Shown here: positions 35,752 through 45,060 of the stretch, piece by piece
Position numbering within the stretch: position 1 is the stretch's first letter
How the letters are laid out: each line of letters opens with the position of its first letter
NCBI GenBank assembly: GCA_965249045.1
Contig: OZ252213.1
Coordinates: forward strand, 1,612,001 to 1,676,000
Direction: 5' to 3'
Length of the DNA stretch: 64,000 nucleotides
Source of the DNA: Nemesobacter sp965249045
GTDB taxonomy: Bacteria > Desulfobacterota_D > UBA1144 > Nemesobacterales > Nemesobacteraceae
The notes under the pieces: generated by a model
What the model was told of the DNA's origin: nothing
What the model saw: the letters and a program-made list of their open reading frames with translations, nothing else
Databases searched by the model: none
Program-made: the position numbers and the translations under genes

Positions 35752-36987
35752 ATGCTAAAAGGCAACATTACGAAAACCTTTGCTTTAATGGGGGGTTTTC
35801 TGTGTGCGTTGGCGCTTGTATGCCTTTTCTCCGATGTGCGTCTTGCCTTAGCCCACGGTAAGCACGCCAACGCCAGCAAAGAAACCGTAACAGCCAGCGG
35901 GGCATCCGACAACAGCCGCGATGCTCTGCAAGAATTTGTACTGCACGCAAAGGCGCACTGGGAAGTTCCGGTTCCGGACGAACAAAGCTTTGATCTCTGG
36001 CAGGAGATACTGCACGAAATACAACAGGAAGGAGACTGGAAGTCCGGTTCCAAGTACCTGATTCTAGTTGACAAACAGGGCAGAAGTATAGCCCACGGAT
36101 ACTATGAATCAGCCCATGGCAGAGACTTAACCGTCCTGCGGGACTCGAGAGGAACTGATGTAGTGCAGAAACTCGTCGAAGCGGCCGAAAAAAACAAGGA
36201 GGGCGGGTTTGTTGATTACTACTGGAACGATCCCAAAGATCCGTCGTACTATGAGACCTTGCCCAAATCAAGCTATGCAGTTAATTACACAGTTCACGCG
36301 CTGGGAATTGAGCTTGTCCTTATCGGAGGCTTTCATCATGCCGAGTTGATCCCATCCATGAGAGAAGTCCTAGAGAAATACGTGCCCGAAGTAAAGGCCG
36401 GTTCCGTAAAAGACAGGTATACGCTTAAGAATTTCGTGGAAGAAACAGTTGCGTTTGTTGATCATACGTACAAGGCTACGCGGGGTAATATGGACATAGC
36501 TGAATTGCTAAGAGTAAGCAGCGGGAAGGAAGCCTGGAAACACAATGAGATCTATCTCTTCGCCATTACAAACCAGGGCCTTGTAGTGTTTAACGGCAAC
36601 AATCCAAACTTCAGTCAGGCGTCCACTATAAATGTCGTAGACGAAAACGGAGTCAACATTGGAGAAAGAATCATCAAAGTGGCAGAAAGCGGAGGAGGCT
36701 TTGTCCACTACCTCTGGGACAATCCATTGGTAGAGGGAGACGAAATCACAGAAGTCGGCAAAGCAAAGGGAACTTCTCTCAAGATAAGCTATGTAAAGCA
36801 AATAAGGCTCGGGGATGACTCCTACATTCTCGGGTCGGGCATTTACCCGGCAGAAGACTCCCAATACGCAACCGACATGAAAACCGGAAGTAAAGTTTTA
36901 CGTGCAATCATTATTGGATGTCTAATTGTACTGCTCTCGCTCTGGGCAATCCGGTGGGGAATGGGTTCAAGCAAAAAGAAAGGGTAG
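35752..36987 (+). CDS. Exported dual-Cache protein (third family member)
   Basis: A 411-residue paralogue of the two units at 20224-22893. It has an N-terminal signal peptide (to about residue 34), then two Cache_2-like domains with YYWNDPKDPS...KSSYAV and YLWDNPLVEG...LKISYVKQI. A C-terminal TM helix (about 380-400) and a KKKG tail end the protein. Unlike the earlier pair, it has no Cys-Ile-Ala-Gly motif before the TM. ATG 35752 is preceded by AAAGG and, farther up, AGGAG. The HNH gene follows after 33 bases. Confidence 0.75.
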   Translation: MLKGNITKTFALMGGFLCALALVCLFSDVRLALAHGKHANASKETVTASGASDNSRDALQEFVLHAKAHWEVPVPDEQSFDLWQEILHEIQQEGDWKSGSKYLILVDKQGRSIAHGYYESAHGRDLTVLRDSRGTDVVQKLVEAAEKNKEGGFVDYYWNDPKDPSYYETLPKSSYAVNYTVHALGIELVLIGGFHHAELIPSMREVLEKYVPEVKAGSVKDRYTLKNFVEETVAFVDHTYKATRGNMDIAELLRVSSGKEAWKHNEIYLFAITNQGLVVFNGNNPNFSQASTINVVDENGVNIGERIIKVAESGGGFVHYLWDNPLVEGDEITEVGKAKGTSLKISYVKQIRLGDDSYILGSGIYPAEDSQYATDMKTGSKVLRAIIIGCLIVLLSLWAIRWGMGSSKKKG

Positions 36988-37020
36988 CATTTCAGATAGA
37001 AAATTTTTGGGGAAGGATGA

Positions 37021-37941
37021 ATGTCTGTAAATCTAATCGTCGCGGTTACAGATAACAATTGGTTTGAGCATCTGCGGCAGAGACCCTACCTAACCGAAGT
37101 TAATTTCTGGAAACCATCGGCCAAGACGCGTTTCAGGGCATTGGAACCTGGTGAACTAATTCTCTTCAAACTCCATTCTCCATACAACTCCATAGCCGGT
37201 GGAGGCGTTTTCACCCGAGAGATTTTTATGCCGTGCAGTGTGGCCTGGGATGTGTTTGGTGAAGCCAACGGCACCGCATCTCTCGATAAGTTGCGTTTAG
37301 CAATCGCTAGATATCACAAGGTGGATCCGGTGAAACAAAATGATTTTCAGATAGGTTGCCGGATACTAACCCAGCCGTTTTTCCTGCCCGAGGATGAATG
37401 GATTCCTATTCCAGAAAGCTGGACTCCTAATATCGTAAGGTATAAAAGATATTCCACCGAGCAGTCTGAAGGTCTGAAACTCTGGAAAGCAGTAAGCAAA
37501 CAATTGGGTGTTCTCCATCCCGATGAAAAAAACCCGGCGGAGCGATTCGGCAGACCACATCTGATTCAACCCCGCCTAGGTCAGGAAGCATTTCGACATG
37601 TCGTAATTGACGCCTATGGGCGTCGCTGTGCTGTCACGCAAGAGAGAACTCTTCCAGCTCTCGATGCGGCTCATATTCGCCCTTACAGCGAGGGAGGAGA
37701 ACATAAGGTATCAAACGGTCTTCTTCTGCGACGTGATATTCACAGCTTGTTTGATTCAGGCTACGTGACGGTAACCACAGATCTTAGGTTTGAGGTTAGC
37801 AAGAAGATCAGGGAAGAATTTGAAAATGGGCGTGACTATTACGAACTTCACGGCAACAAAGTCCACGTTCCAGAAAAATCCTTGTTCATTCCCGAGCAAT
37901 CAATCCTTGAATGGCATAATGAAAACCGTTTTCTGGGTTAA
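37021..37941 (+). CDS. HNH endonuclease with PUA/EVE-like N-terminal domain
   Basis: A 306-residue protein. Residues about 1-110 look like a PUA/EVE-superfamily domain (LIVAVTDNNWFEHL, LEPGELILFKLHSP), a fold that often reads modified bases. Residues about 195-260 are an HNH_2-type nuclease: CAVTQERT, LDAAHIRPYSEGGEH, SNGLLLRRDIHSLFD. Such fusions are typical of modification-dependent restriction enzymes, so a stand-alone defence nuclease is likely but inferred. GGAAGG lies just upstream of ATG 37021. No methyltransferase is nearby. Confidence 0.82.
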   Translation: MSVNLIVAVTDNNWFEHLRQRPYLTEVNFWKPSAKTRFRALEPGELILFKLHSPYNSIAGGGVFTREIFMPCSVAWDVFGEANGTASLDKLRLAIARYHKVDPVKQNDFQIGCRILTQPFFLPEDEWIPIPESWTPNIVRYKRYSTEQSEGLKLWKAVSKQLGVLHPDEKNPAERFGRPHLIQPRLGQEAFRHVVIDAYGRRCAVTQERTLPALDAAHIRPYSEGGEHKVSNGLLLRRDIHSLFDSGYVTVTTDLRFEVSKKIREEFENGRDYYELHGNKVHVPEKSLFIPEQSILEWHNENRFLG

Positions 37942-38043
37942 GTAATCACACAGAGCGCTTCTCATGACGAGGTGCAACGTTGAAACCATCTCGTCCAAAA
38001 TCTGATCATACTCTGCGGTCTGCATGTTATACTTGATATCCTA

Positions 38044-39078
38044 ATGAAGGCAATGGTTCTAAGAGGTACGTACGACCTGTCTGAAAACGATACTCCTCTT
38101 GAGTTGCTGGAATTCCCCACTCCAAAACCCGCTGAAGGAGAAGTACTTATACGCGTTTTGGCCTGCGGGGTCTGTCACACCGACATGGACGAGGTTGAAG
38201 GAAGAGTGGTGCCTCCGTCTTTTCCAATCGTTCCGGGACACCAAGTGGTGGGGGTGGTTAAAGAACCCGGCTTGTGGGTAAGAGATTTCAACGTAGGCGA
38301 CATGGTGGGAGTCGCGTGGATAGGAGGAGCCTGCGGAAAGTGCGCTTACTGCAGGAACGGAAGGGAAAATCTCTGCCGTGACTTCATTGCAACCGGCAGG
38401 GACAGAGACGGAGGTTTCGCCGAATTTATGATCGCCGATGCAGGATTCATTCACCCTATACCTGAAGAAATGGATCCGGTGAAAACAGCCCCTCTTCTAT
38501 GCGCCGGAGCCATAGGCTACCGGTGCGTGAGGCTTTCCGGAATAACTGACGGAGACGCTGTAGGGCTCATGGGGTTCGGGGCTTCAGCGCACCTTGTGAT
38601 AAAACTCCTTCGCCACTCATACCCCCTAAGCGAGGTGTTTGTCTTCGCAAGAGGAAAAAGGGAAAGGCAATTCGCCGTGGATCTTGGAGCATCCTGGTCG
38701 GGTGGAATTGAAGAGCGCTCCCCCAAGCAACTCTCCGCTATTATTGACACTACGCCCGTATGGAAGCCGGTTCTGCACTCGCTTGAGAATCTTGTTCCCG
38801 GGGGAAAGCTGGTCGTAAACGCCATAAGCAAGGAGAGTTCCGATATTAACTCTCTACTGGATCTTAACTATCAATCGCACCTTTGGCTCGAAAAAGAGAT
38901 AAAAAGCGTAGCGAACGTGACAAGGGAAAACGTAGCTGGCTTCCTTTCGATCGCATCCACTCTGGGGATAGAAGCCGAAGTCACCGAGTACGGACTTGAA
39001 GAGGCCAATAAGGCGCTTTTGGAGATCAGAAGGGGTGGAGGAAAAGGAGCCAAGGTTCTAAAAATAGCCGATCGGTAA
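38044..39078 (+). CDS. Zinc-dependent alcohol dehydrogenase family protein
   Basis: A 344-residue MDR-superfamily enzyme. The catalytic zinc site is seen in ACGVCHTDMDE and PGHQVVG. The structural zinc loop has four cysteines (CGKCAYCRNGRENLC). The nucleotide-binding motif reads LMGFGASAHLV, as in the AdhA/YjgB-like zinc alcohol dehydrogenases. The direction and substrate are not determinable. Single gene with no partner in the neighbourhood. Confidence 0.9.
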   Translation: MKAMVLRGTYDLSENDTPLELLEFPTPKPAEGEVLIRVLACGVCHTDMDEVEGRVVPPSFPIVPGHQVVGVVKEPGLWVRDFNVGDMVGVAWIGGACGKCAYCRNGRENLCRDFIATGRDRDGGFAEFMIADAGFIHPIPEEMDPVKTAPLLCAGAIGYRCVRLSGITDGDAVGLMGFGASAHLVIKLLRHSYPLSEVFVFARGKRERQFAVDLGASWSGGIEERSPKQLSAIIDTTPVWKPVLHSLENLVPGGKLVVNAISKESSDINSLLDLNYQSHLWLEKEIKSVANVTRENVAGFLSIASTLGIEAEVTEYGLEEANKALLEIRRGGGKGAKVLKIADR

Positions 39079-39114
39079 ACTTTTCATGACTCGGCCTTAA
39101 AAAAAGAAATCGAA

Positions 39115-39588
39115 TCAGTCCGCATCCTTAAGCCATCTTGCCAGCGCCTTGTCCGGGTCGGTTATCTCTTCCACGGAACCATACAAGTAAGCCTCCCAGC
39201 CCTTTTCAGGCATGCCGGCAAACAGCATCAGGTTGAGCGGATAGACCTCGCTGTCGGTGCATCTGCGAAAGTCATCCCGGAACAGAAATACGGGTTTGTC
39301 CCAAGCAATCGCCATTCCTAGCTCCACCATAACTCCTTCGTCCGGCGGACATCCATTGACAACTACGAACAATCCATCGGCCTCGCGTACGTCCCGAAGG
39401 TCCGACTGTCCAACCCTGTAGGCCCAACCGGCGGCGGCCTTATCAACCTGATTATTCCGGGAAAACGGCTCCCATACCTCGGCTCCCATTGATTCCAGAA
39501 CCTCAACAAGAGCCGCCAAGGGACCTTCTCGCTGCTGTACGGAAAAGCCGTAGGGATTAGCCAGATACAGGGTTTTTCGTTTCGTCAT
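39115..39588 (-). CDS. Nucleoside 2-deoxyribosyltransferase family protein
   Basis: A 157-residue protein that, by family, exchanges or hydrolyses the base of 2'-deoxynucleosides in purine salvage or nucleotide cleansing. LYLANPYGFS at the N-terminus matches the substrate-binding strand; EADGLFVVVNGCPPDEG and VMVELGMAIAW carry the conserved Asp and catalytic Glu. Length fits the family. It converges with the dehydrogenase gene and stands alone. Confidence 0.85.
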   Translation of the reverse strand: MTKRKTLYLANPYGFSVQQREGPLAALVEVLESMGAEVWEPFSRNNQVDKAAAGWAYRVGQSDLRDVREADGLFVVVNGCPPDEGVMVELGMAIAWDKPVFLFRDDFRRCTDSEVYPLNLMLFAGMPEKGWEAYLYGSVEEITDPDKALARWLKDAD

Positions 39589-39671
39589 GTTAAAAAAGTG
39601 TTTCCGCCTGAGAATCAGAACAATTCAGATCACATCCCGTGGTCGGCCAGAAACGCTTCAAGCGTCAGTCA

Positions 39672-40205
39672 CTATCCTCCGTCCGTTCCAGACCCACGGC
39701 GCCCGATCTTTTCAAGTCTCGCACGAAGTTCCACGCTGTCAAGCGAGTCGAACGGAAGGGGCAGAAACGCGGCGACACGCTCTTTGAGCAATTCGTAGGT
39801 TTTTTCAAAAGCTTCGCGCCGTTCGGTTTCGGTTCCCCCAACGCCCGCGGGGTCCGCAAGGCCCCAGTGAGCCGTTACGGGGCCCCCCGGCCACACGGGA
39901 CAGGGTTCACCCGCTGCGTTGTCGCACACCGTAATAACAAAATCCATTAGTGGGGCGCCCGCCGCCTCAAACTCGTCCCAGGACTTGGAACGCAGATTCT
40001 CCGTGTCGTGCCCCCGGCTGAGCAGAAGCTCTAGAGCGCGGGGGTGAATTTCTCCCCGCGGATGACTCCCCGCGCTGTAGCCGACAAATCTTCCGTCGCC
40101 ATTGTGGTTCAAAAGAGATTCGGCGATGACCGAACGTGCCGAGTTGCCTGTGCAAAGAAACAGCACCCTATAGATCCGTTCACACGATGGCTGCTTTTCT
40201 TTCAT
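39672..40205 (-). CDS. arsC: Arsenate reductase, low-MW phosphatase type
   Basis: A protein of about 177 residues from ATG 40205, which has GGGGAG upstream; the frame extends to a TTG at 40223. The P-loop C-X5-R is visible as LCTGNSARS near the N-terminus. The second redox pair is present as VITVCDNAAGEPCPVWPG, as in thioredoxin-coupled ArsC. It reduces arsenate to arsenite through a cysteine relay. No arsB, acr3 or arsR gene is adjacent. Confidence 0.88.
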   Translation of the reverse strand: MKEKQPSCERIYRVLFLCTGNSARSVIAESLLNHNGDGRFVGYSAGSHPRGEIHPRALELLLSRGHDTENLRSKSWDEFEAAGAPLMDFVITVCDNAAGEPCPVWPGGPVTAHWGLADPAGVGGTETERREAFEKTYELLKERVAAFLPLPFDSLDSVELRARLEKIGRRGSGTDGG

Positions 40206-40333
40206 GACTCTCCCCTTTGGCAATTATACCCTGATTACTTTTCTGCGAGCACGCTAAATGGTCGAGAAGACAGAACCTTTTAAAAACCTCACCTCCGCTT
40301 AGACACCAAGTCCTTGTAATATATAATTTCTCC

Positions 40334-41119
40334 ATGACCGAAAATAAAGAGATCCTCACAAGAATTGAAAATTCCGTATGCACCCTTACGCTTAATCGCC
40401 CCGAGAAAAGGAATTCTCTTACCCCAAAGACTCTCAAACTGTTAACAGAGAAATTTCTAAAACTGGGGAAAATCTCCGAAATCAGATGTGTTGTAATAAG
40501 AGGAAACGGTGATAGGGCCTTCTGCTCAGGATACGATATAGACTCAATATCCGACGAAGAGATTGCCATAGAAAACGACCATCCTCTCACCGAAGCCATG
40601 GAAGCAGTAAAGTCTTACCCCCTTCCCGTAATAGCAATGATAAACGGTCACGCTTTCGGGGCGGGGCTTGAACTCGCGGTGAACTGCGATATAAGAGTGT
40701 GCGTTGCCGACGCAAAGCTCGCAATCCCGCCTGCAAAACTTGGAGTCACTTATCATTACGGCGGAATAAAGCAATTTCTGAACTTGGTGGGTCCCGGACT
40801 TACAAGAGAACTTTTTTTAGCGGGAAACTCCGTTAACGCCGAAAGAGCCTTGGAAAAAGGGCTTGTCAACTATGTTGTAAGAAGAGACGAGCTTGAAGAA
40901 TTCACCTACGCGCTTGCCGAGGGAATAAGCGAAAACGCGCCGCTTTCCATGATATCGATGAAAAAAATGATAAATATCTGGGAAGAGGAGAATCCGCTTT
41001 CAAGAGAGAATGAAGAACTTATAAAATCTCTTCTTGCCAAAGTAAGGGAAAGCAGCGATGCGAGAGAAGGGAAAAAAGCCTTTCTCGAGAAAAGAAAGCC
41101 CGTTTTCAAGGGGAAATAG
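40334..41119 (+). CDS. Enoyl-CoA hydratase/isomerase family protein
   Basis: A 261-residue crotonase-fold enzyme with the oxyanion-hole segments AFCSGYDI and GHAFGAGLELAVNCDI. The second catalytic acid of true hydratases, normally Glu in a QPE-LG segment, is replaced in IPPAKLG. Isomerase, decarboxylase or another crotonase chemistry is therefore as likely as hydration. It is followed by convergent era. No other acyl-CoA genes adjoin it. Confidence 0.85.
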   Translation: MTENKEILTRIENSVCTLTLNRPEKRNSLTPKTLKLLTEKFLKLGKISEIRCVVIRGNGDRAFCSGYDIDSISDEEIAIENDHPLTEAMEAVKSYPLPVIAMINGHAFGAGLELAVNCDIRVCVADAKLAIPPAKLGVTYHYGGIKQFLNLVGPGLTRELFLAGNSVNAERALEKGLVNYVVRRDELEEFTYALAEGISENAPLSMISMKKMINIWEEENPLSRENEELIKSLLAKVRESSDAREGKKAFLEKRKPVFKGK

Positions 41120-41132
41120 AAGCTTTTATAAT

Positions 41133-42038
41133 TCAGTCTCCGTAACCGAATTCCTTTATCAGGAAATCGCTCTGGGTCCAGTTCTCCTTCACCTTCACCC
41201 AAAGTTCCAGAAACAACTTTACTCCCAGGATTCTTTCAATTTCAACCCTGGCCTCAGAACCAATCTGCTTGAGCATCCCCCCGCCCTTCCCTATTAGAAT
41301 TCCCTTGTGGCTTTTTCTCTCAACGTAAATTTCCGCGTTTATCCTTATCAGGTTTCGCTCCTTATCCTCGCTGAACCCTGAAACCACCACGGCAACCCTA
41401 TAGGGGATTTCTTTCCGCGTGAGGTTGAATACCTTCTCCCTTATGAGTTCACTAATGTAAAAGATCTCGGGCTGATCTGTGAAAACATCATCGGGGAAAT
41501 ATTTCGGTCCCTCGGGCAGGTGTTTTTTCAGAAGTTCCGCGAGCTGCCCTACCCCGTCGTTGTTAAGCGCCGAGACGGGAATTATTTCGAGGAACTTCTC
41601 AGAGAATCTCTCGGCAGCTGAAAGTACTGATAGGAGCTTTGATTTTTTTACCTTGTCGATTTTGTTTACGACAAACACAGAAGGTTTCCTGAGCATCTTC
41701 AGTATGGATTCGTCTGCTGCTCCGAAAGGTTTTTCCACGTCCGTAACAAACGCCACTAGGTCGGCATCCGACAGAGCACTGCTTACCGCTCGGGCCATGG
41801 ATTTTCCAAGCCTGCTTTTTTCCCTGTACACACCCGGGGTATCAAGAAAAACCAGTTGGGAATCATCGAAAGTCTTTACGCCCAAGATTCTGTTTCTGGT
41901 AGTGCTTGGCTTATCCGAAACGGCCGAGACTTTTTCTCCCACGATGGAATTTACAAGAGTGGACTTGCCGACGTTGGGTCGTCCTATCACGGAAATGAAT
42001 CCGGATCTGAAACCCTCTTTTGAAGTTGTTTTGGACAT
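41133..42038 (-). CDS. era: GTPase Era
   Basis: A 301-residue Era, which binds 16S rRNA and helps assemble the 30S subunit. The GTPase domain shows GRPNVGKSTL (G1), TTRNRI (G2), DTPGVY (G3) and NKIDKV (G4). The C-terminal KH domain has ERKSHKGILIGKGG. Length and order match the family. It lies alone here, converging with the crotonase gene. Confidence 0.96.
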   Translation of the reverse strand: MSKTTSKEGFRSGFISVIGRPNVGKSTLVNSIVGEKVSAVSDKPSTTRNRILGVKTFDDSQLVFLDTPGVYREKSRLGKSMARAVSSALSDADLVAFVTDVEKPFGAADESILKMLRKPSVFVVNKIDKVKKSKLLSVLSAAERFSEKFLEIIPVSALNNDGVGQLAELLKKHLPEGPKYFPDDVFTDQPEIFYISELIREKVFNLTRKEIPYRVAVVVSGFSEDKERNLIRINAEIYVERKSHKGILIGKGGGMLKQIGSEARVEIERILGVKLFLELWVKVKENWTQSDFLIKEFGYGD

Positions 42039-42122
42039 GGGAACGGATCTTTAGCCCGCGCGGGTAAACCTCAGCGAACGTGTTATTCTAACTGACTGAA
42101 AGGCCCCAGCTATTCACAACCC

Positions 42123-42896
42123 TCAGAAAATCCCGCCTATAGACCTAACAAGACCCTCCTGAAGATGCGGTTTCGCATCCTCAAAATCCAGATTCGCCTT
42201 GTTGGCAACGCTTATAACTCTGGTCCTGTATATTTTCCATTTAACATCATCAGCATGCGAAGTCTGCTTGGTCCGCGTCGCAGTACCTTGAGACGCATCG
42301 GTATCTTCGCTCTGATAAACGAGTTCTCCTTCCCGGGCACGCTCCCTGATCTGAATATCGGTCACCATCGTGAAAAGATCATCCGTCACGAGCGCGTCAA
42401 AAATAAATCCTGCTACCCCACCGGCGATTCCCCCAATCACAGTGCCCTTGTTTATCTCATCAACATCTCCGCCTATGGCGCCTCCTATCACAGCTCCGAC
42501 AACAGCGCCTTCAACCACCCCTTCATACCCCCCTCCAAACATGGCGTTCGCTTCCTCAAGATTGGTTTTTCCGACCTTGAGAATGTTAGCCTGAAGAATG
42601 AAAGTCGCTTCGGCAGGGTCTTCCGTAACCCTAAAACCGTTAGAAACTATCCTGCCCTTGATTCCGTACTCAATCCCGGGCAGTTCCTTGTCAGTCGTAT
42701 TTTTTACGTCGACGTAAACTACTCTTTCTTCGGGCGACACCGGCTCAAGAAAAACCGTCTCCGACATCTTGGTCTCAACGGTGAGCTTCCTTTTCTCGAT
42801 AAGGGTCCTGGTCGCCGCGCAACCGTTTACAAGAAAAACAAAGCAGATAGCTATAGCAAAAAACAGATTTTCTTTACAGACAAGCTCTTTTCTCAT
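42123..42896 (-). CDS. traT: TraT-family complement resistance lipoprotein
   Basis: A 257-residue outer-membrane lipoprotein. A signal peptide ends in the lipobox FLVNGC (Cys26). The protein has the TraT-type central glycine/alanine-rich hydrophobic stretch (GAVVGAVIGGAIGGDV, GGIAGGVAGFI). On plasmids TraT mediates surface exclusion and serum resistance; chromosomal homologues such as this one are widespread and their role is unclear. No conjugation genes are nearby. Confidence 0.88.
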   Translation of the reverse strand: MRKELVCKENLFFAIAICFVFLVNGCAATRTLIEKRKLTVETKMSETVFLEPVSPEERVVYVDVKNTTDKELPGIEYGIKGRIVSNGFRVTEDPAEATFILQANILKVGKTNLEEANAMFGGGYEGVVEGAVVGAVIGGAIGGDVDEINKGTVIGGIAGGVAGFIFDALVTDDLFTMVTDIQIRERAREGELVYQSEDTDASQGTATRTKQTSHADDVKWKIYRTRVISVANKANLDFEDAKPHLQEGLVRSIGGIF

Positions 42897-42912
42897 TTAT
42901 CAAAACTCCTTT

Positions 42913-42957
42913 GATTTTAGTGTTGGTGGAAAAATTTCCGCCTTCCGAACTAAAATC
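42913..42957. repeat. Nested palindrome between traT and aspS
   Basis: GATTTTAGT (42913-42921) pairs exactly with ACTAAAATC (42949-42957). Inside them GGTGGAAA pairs with TTTCCGCC, with one G-T pair. The structure sits just upstream of traT on its transcribed strand and could be a leader hairpin or a protein-binding site. No T-tract supports a terminator. Confidence 0.5.
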
Positions 42958-43152
42958 GTATGTAAAAAAAGAGGAAAAAACAAATGGAAAAAAAGAGTAT
43001 GAAGGACACGCTCCACCCAGGCTTTCTTTCTCAGAAATACAAAACAAAGAATCACGCCTTAACCTTTTCTTGAAATGGTGTGAGAACCTTGCCAATGCAA
43101 ATCAATCTAGTATGATTAGCCAATTCTTGACTGCCGGGAGAACCACGTTTTC

Positions 43153-44949
43153 ATGCTTGAACTTATGGGAGAGTGGAAAAGATCGAATTTCTGCGGAGAG
43201 CTTGGGAAAAAGCACGTTGACAGCTCCGTTACGCTCATGGGCTGGGTACAGTCCCGAAGAGACCATGGCGGGGTGATTTTCGTTGACCTGCGCGACAAGG
43301 AAGGGCTCTGCCAGATCGTTTTTAACCCGGAACGTGACCCAAAAATCCATCAGACCGCGGAGCAACTGCGGGACGAATGGGTAATCGCCATAAAGGGTAA
43401 GGTAACGCCGAGAACGGAGGAAACCATAAACCCGAACCTTAAAACCGGCGAGATCGAGGTCATAGCAGAGCAGGTAAAGGTTCTTAACACTTCAAAAGTA
43501 ATACCGTTTCTTATAGAAAACGAAGTGAACGCCGATGAGCTTCTGAGGCTGAAATACCGTTATCTCGACCTGCGAAGACCGCCAATGCGGGATAACATAA
43601 TCTTCCGCCACAAAGTCGCAGCATCAGTGCGAAACTACCTTAACGAAAACGGGTTTCTTGAGATCGAAACCCCTTGTTTCACGAAATCAACTCCGGAAGG
43701 TGCAAGGGACTTTCTTGTTCCGAGTCGGCTTAACGAAGGGCAGTTCTACGCGCTCCCCCAGTCGCCCCAGATACTGAAACAGACTCTAATGATCTCGGGC
43801 TTTGACAGATACTACCAGATAGTGAAATGCTTCAGGGACGAGGATCTCAGAGCGGACCGCCAGCCCGAGTTCACCCAGATAGACATGGAAATGTCCTTTG
43901 TCTCAGAAGATGACGTGATCTCCATTGTTGAAGGCATGATAAAAACGGTCCTTCAGGAGACGAAAGGAATTGATGTCCCCACTCCTTTTTTGAGAATGCC
44001 TTATGAAGAAGCCATAGAGAGGTACGGAACCGACTGCCCTGATACAAGATTCGCTCTTGAACTAAAAGACATCTCCTCCATATTCGAGAACTCGCAGTTC
44101 AAGGTGTTTCGCGGAGCCTTGGAAAAAGGAGGGGCGATAAAAGCGCTTAACCTTAAGGGAGGAGCCGGGAAACTCACCAGAAAGGAAATAGACGATCTTA
44201 CCGAATACGCAGTCTCTCTCGGGGCAAAAGGGCTTGCATGGATAAGGGTCGGCGAGGATGGATGGAACTCTCCCATAGTGAAGTTTCTAAGCAAAGAGGA
44301 ACGCGGGCTTTTAGCCTCCGCTCTTTCGATGCAGGAAGGAGACATAGTGTTTTTCGGCGCGGACTCCGTTGAGATGGTAAACCAGGTGATGTCAAACGTA
44401 AGGCTAAGCCTCGGTAAAACTCTTTCGCTTGTTGACGAAGAAAAACTTGAATTCCTCTGGGTAGTCGATTTTCCGCTTTTCAAGTACAGCCCCAAGGAAA
44501 AAAGACACGTCGCCGTTCACCACCCTTTTACCGCCCCCAAGGACGAGGATGTCGAAAAAATCGAGAGTTCCCCGGGGAGCGCCGCTTCAAAATCCTACGA
44601 CATAGTCTTAAACGGAGTTGAGATAGGAGGGGGAAGCATAAGAATTCACAGAAAAGACATACAGCAAAAAGTGTTTGACGCAATAGGAATCGGAGAGGAT
44701 GAAGCACAGGAGAAATTCGGTTTTCTCCTCGAGGCCCTTGAATTCGGAGCTCCTCCCCACGGAGGCATAGCGCTCGGTCTTGACAGGATTTTAATGCTTC
44801 TGCGCGACGAAGAATCGATAAGAGACGTAATAGCTTTTCCCAAAACGCAGAAGGGCTCCTGTCCCCTTACAGAAGCCCCGTCTGAGGTTTCCCCGGAGCA
44901 GCTTCTTGAGGCAGGAATAAGCACTATTGCCAAAAAATCAGAAGACTGA
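43153..44949 (+). CDS. aspS: Aspartyl-tRNA synthetase
   Basis: A 598-residue bacterial-type class II synthetase that charges tRNA-Asp (or tRNA-Asp/Asn if AsnRS is absent). The OB-fold anticodon domain (about 8-110) has GWVQSRRDHGGVIF. Class II motif 2 is CFRDEDLRADRQPEFTQID; the GAD insertion lies at about 280-410; motif 3 is GIALGLDRILMLL near 540. Length matches the bacterial form. ATG 43153 or 43165 could be the start. Confidence 0.97.
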   Translation: MLELMGEWKRSNFCGELGKKHVDSSVTLMGWVQSRRDHGGVIFVDLRDKEGLCQIVFNPERDPKIHQTAEQLRDEWVIAIKGKVTPRTEETINPNLKTGEIEVIAEQVKVLNTSKVIPFLIENEVNADELLRLKYRYLDLRRPPMRDNIIFRHKVAASVRNYLNENGFLEIETPCFTKSTPEGARDFLVPSRLNEGQFYALPQSPQILKQTLMISGFDRYYQIVKCFRDEDLRADRQPEFTQIDMEMSFVSEDDVISIVEGMIKTVLQETKGIDVPTPFLRMPYEEAIERYGTDCPDTRFALELKDISSIFENSQFKVFRGALEKGGAIKALNLKGGAGKLTRKEIDDLTEYAVSLGAKGLAWIRVGEDGWNSPIVKFLSKEERGLLASALSMQEGDIVFFGADSVEMVNQVMSNVRLSLGKTLSLVDEEKLEFLWVVDFPLFKYSPKEKRHVAVHHPFTAPKDEDVEKIESSPGSAASKSYDIVLNGVEIGGGSIRIHRKDIQQKVFDAIGIGEDEAQEKFGFLLEALEFGAPPHGGIALGLDRILMLLRDEESIRDVIAFPKTQKGSCPLTEAPSEVSPEQLLEAGISTIAKKSED

Positions 44950-45060
44950 CCTTCTTACGACTTGCCCGTAAAGCCTTAAAATTCCGTAATGCCCGCCGTG
45001 CGATTCACCAATTATTACCCGAATCCTTTGTCGTCCAGGCGCTTTGTGTCCGAAACACGC

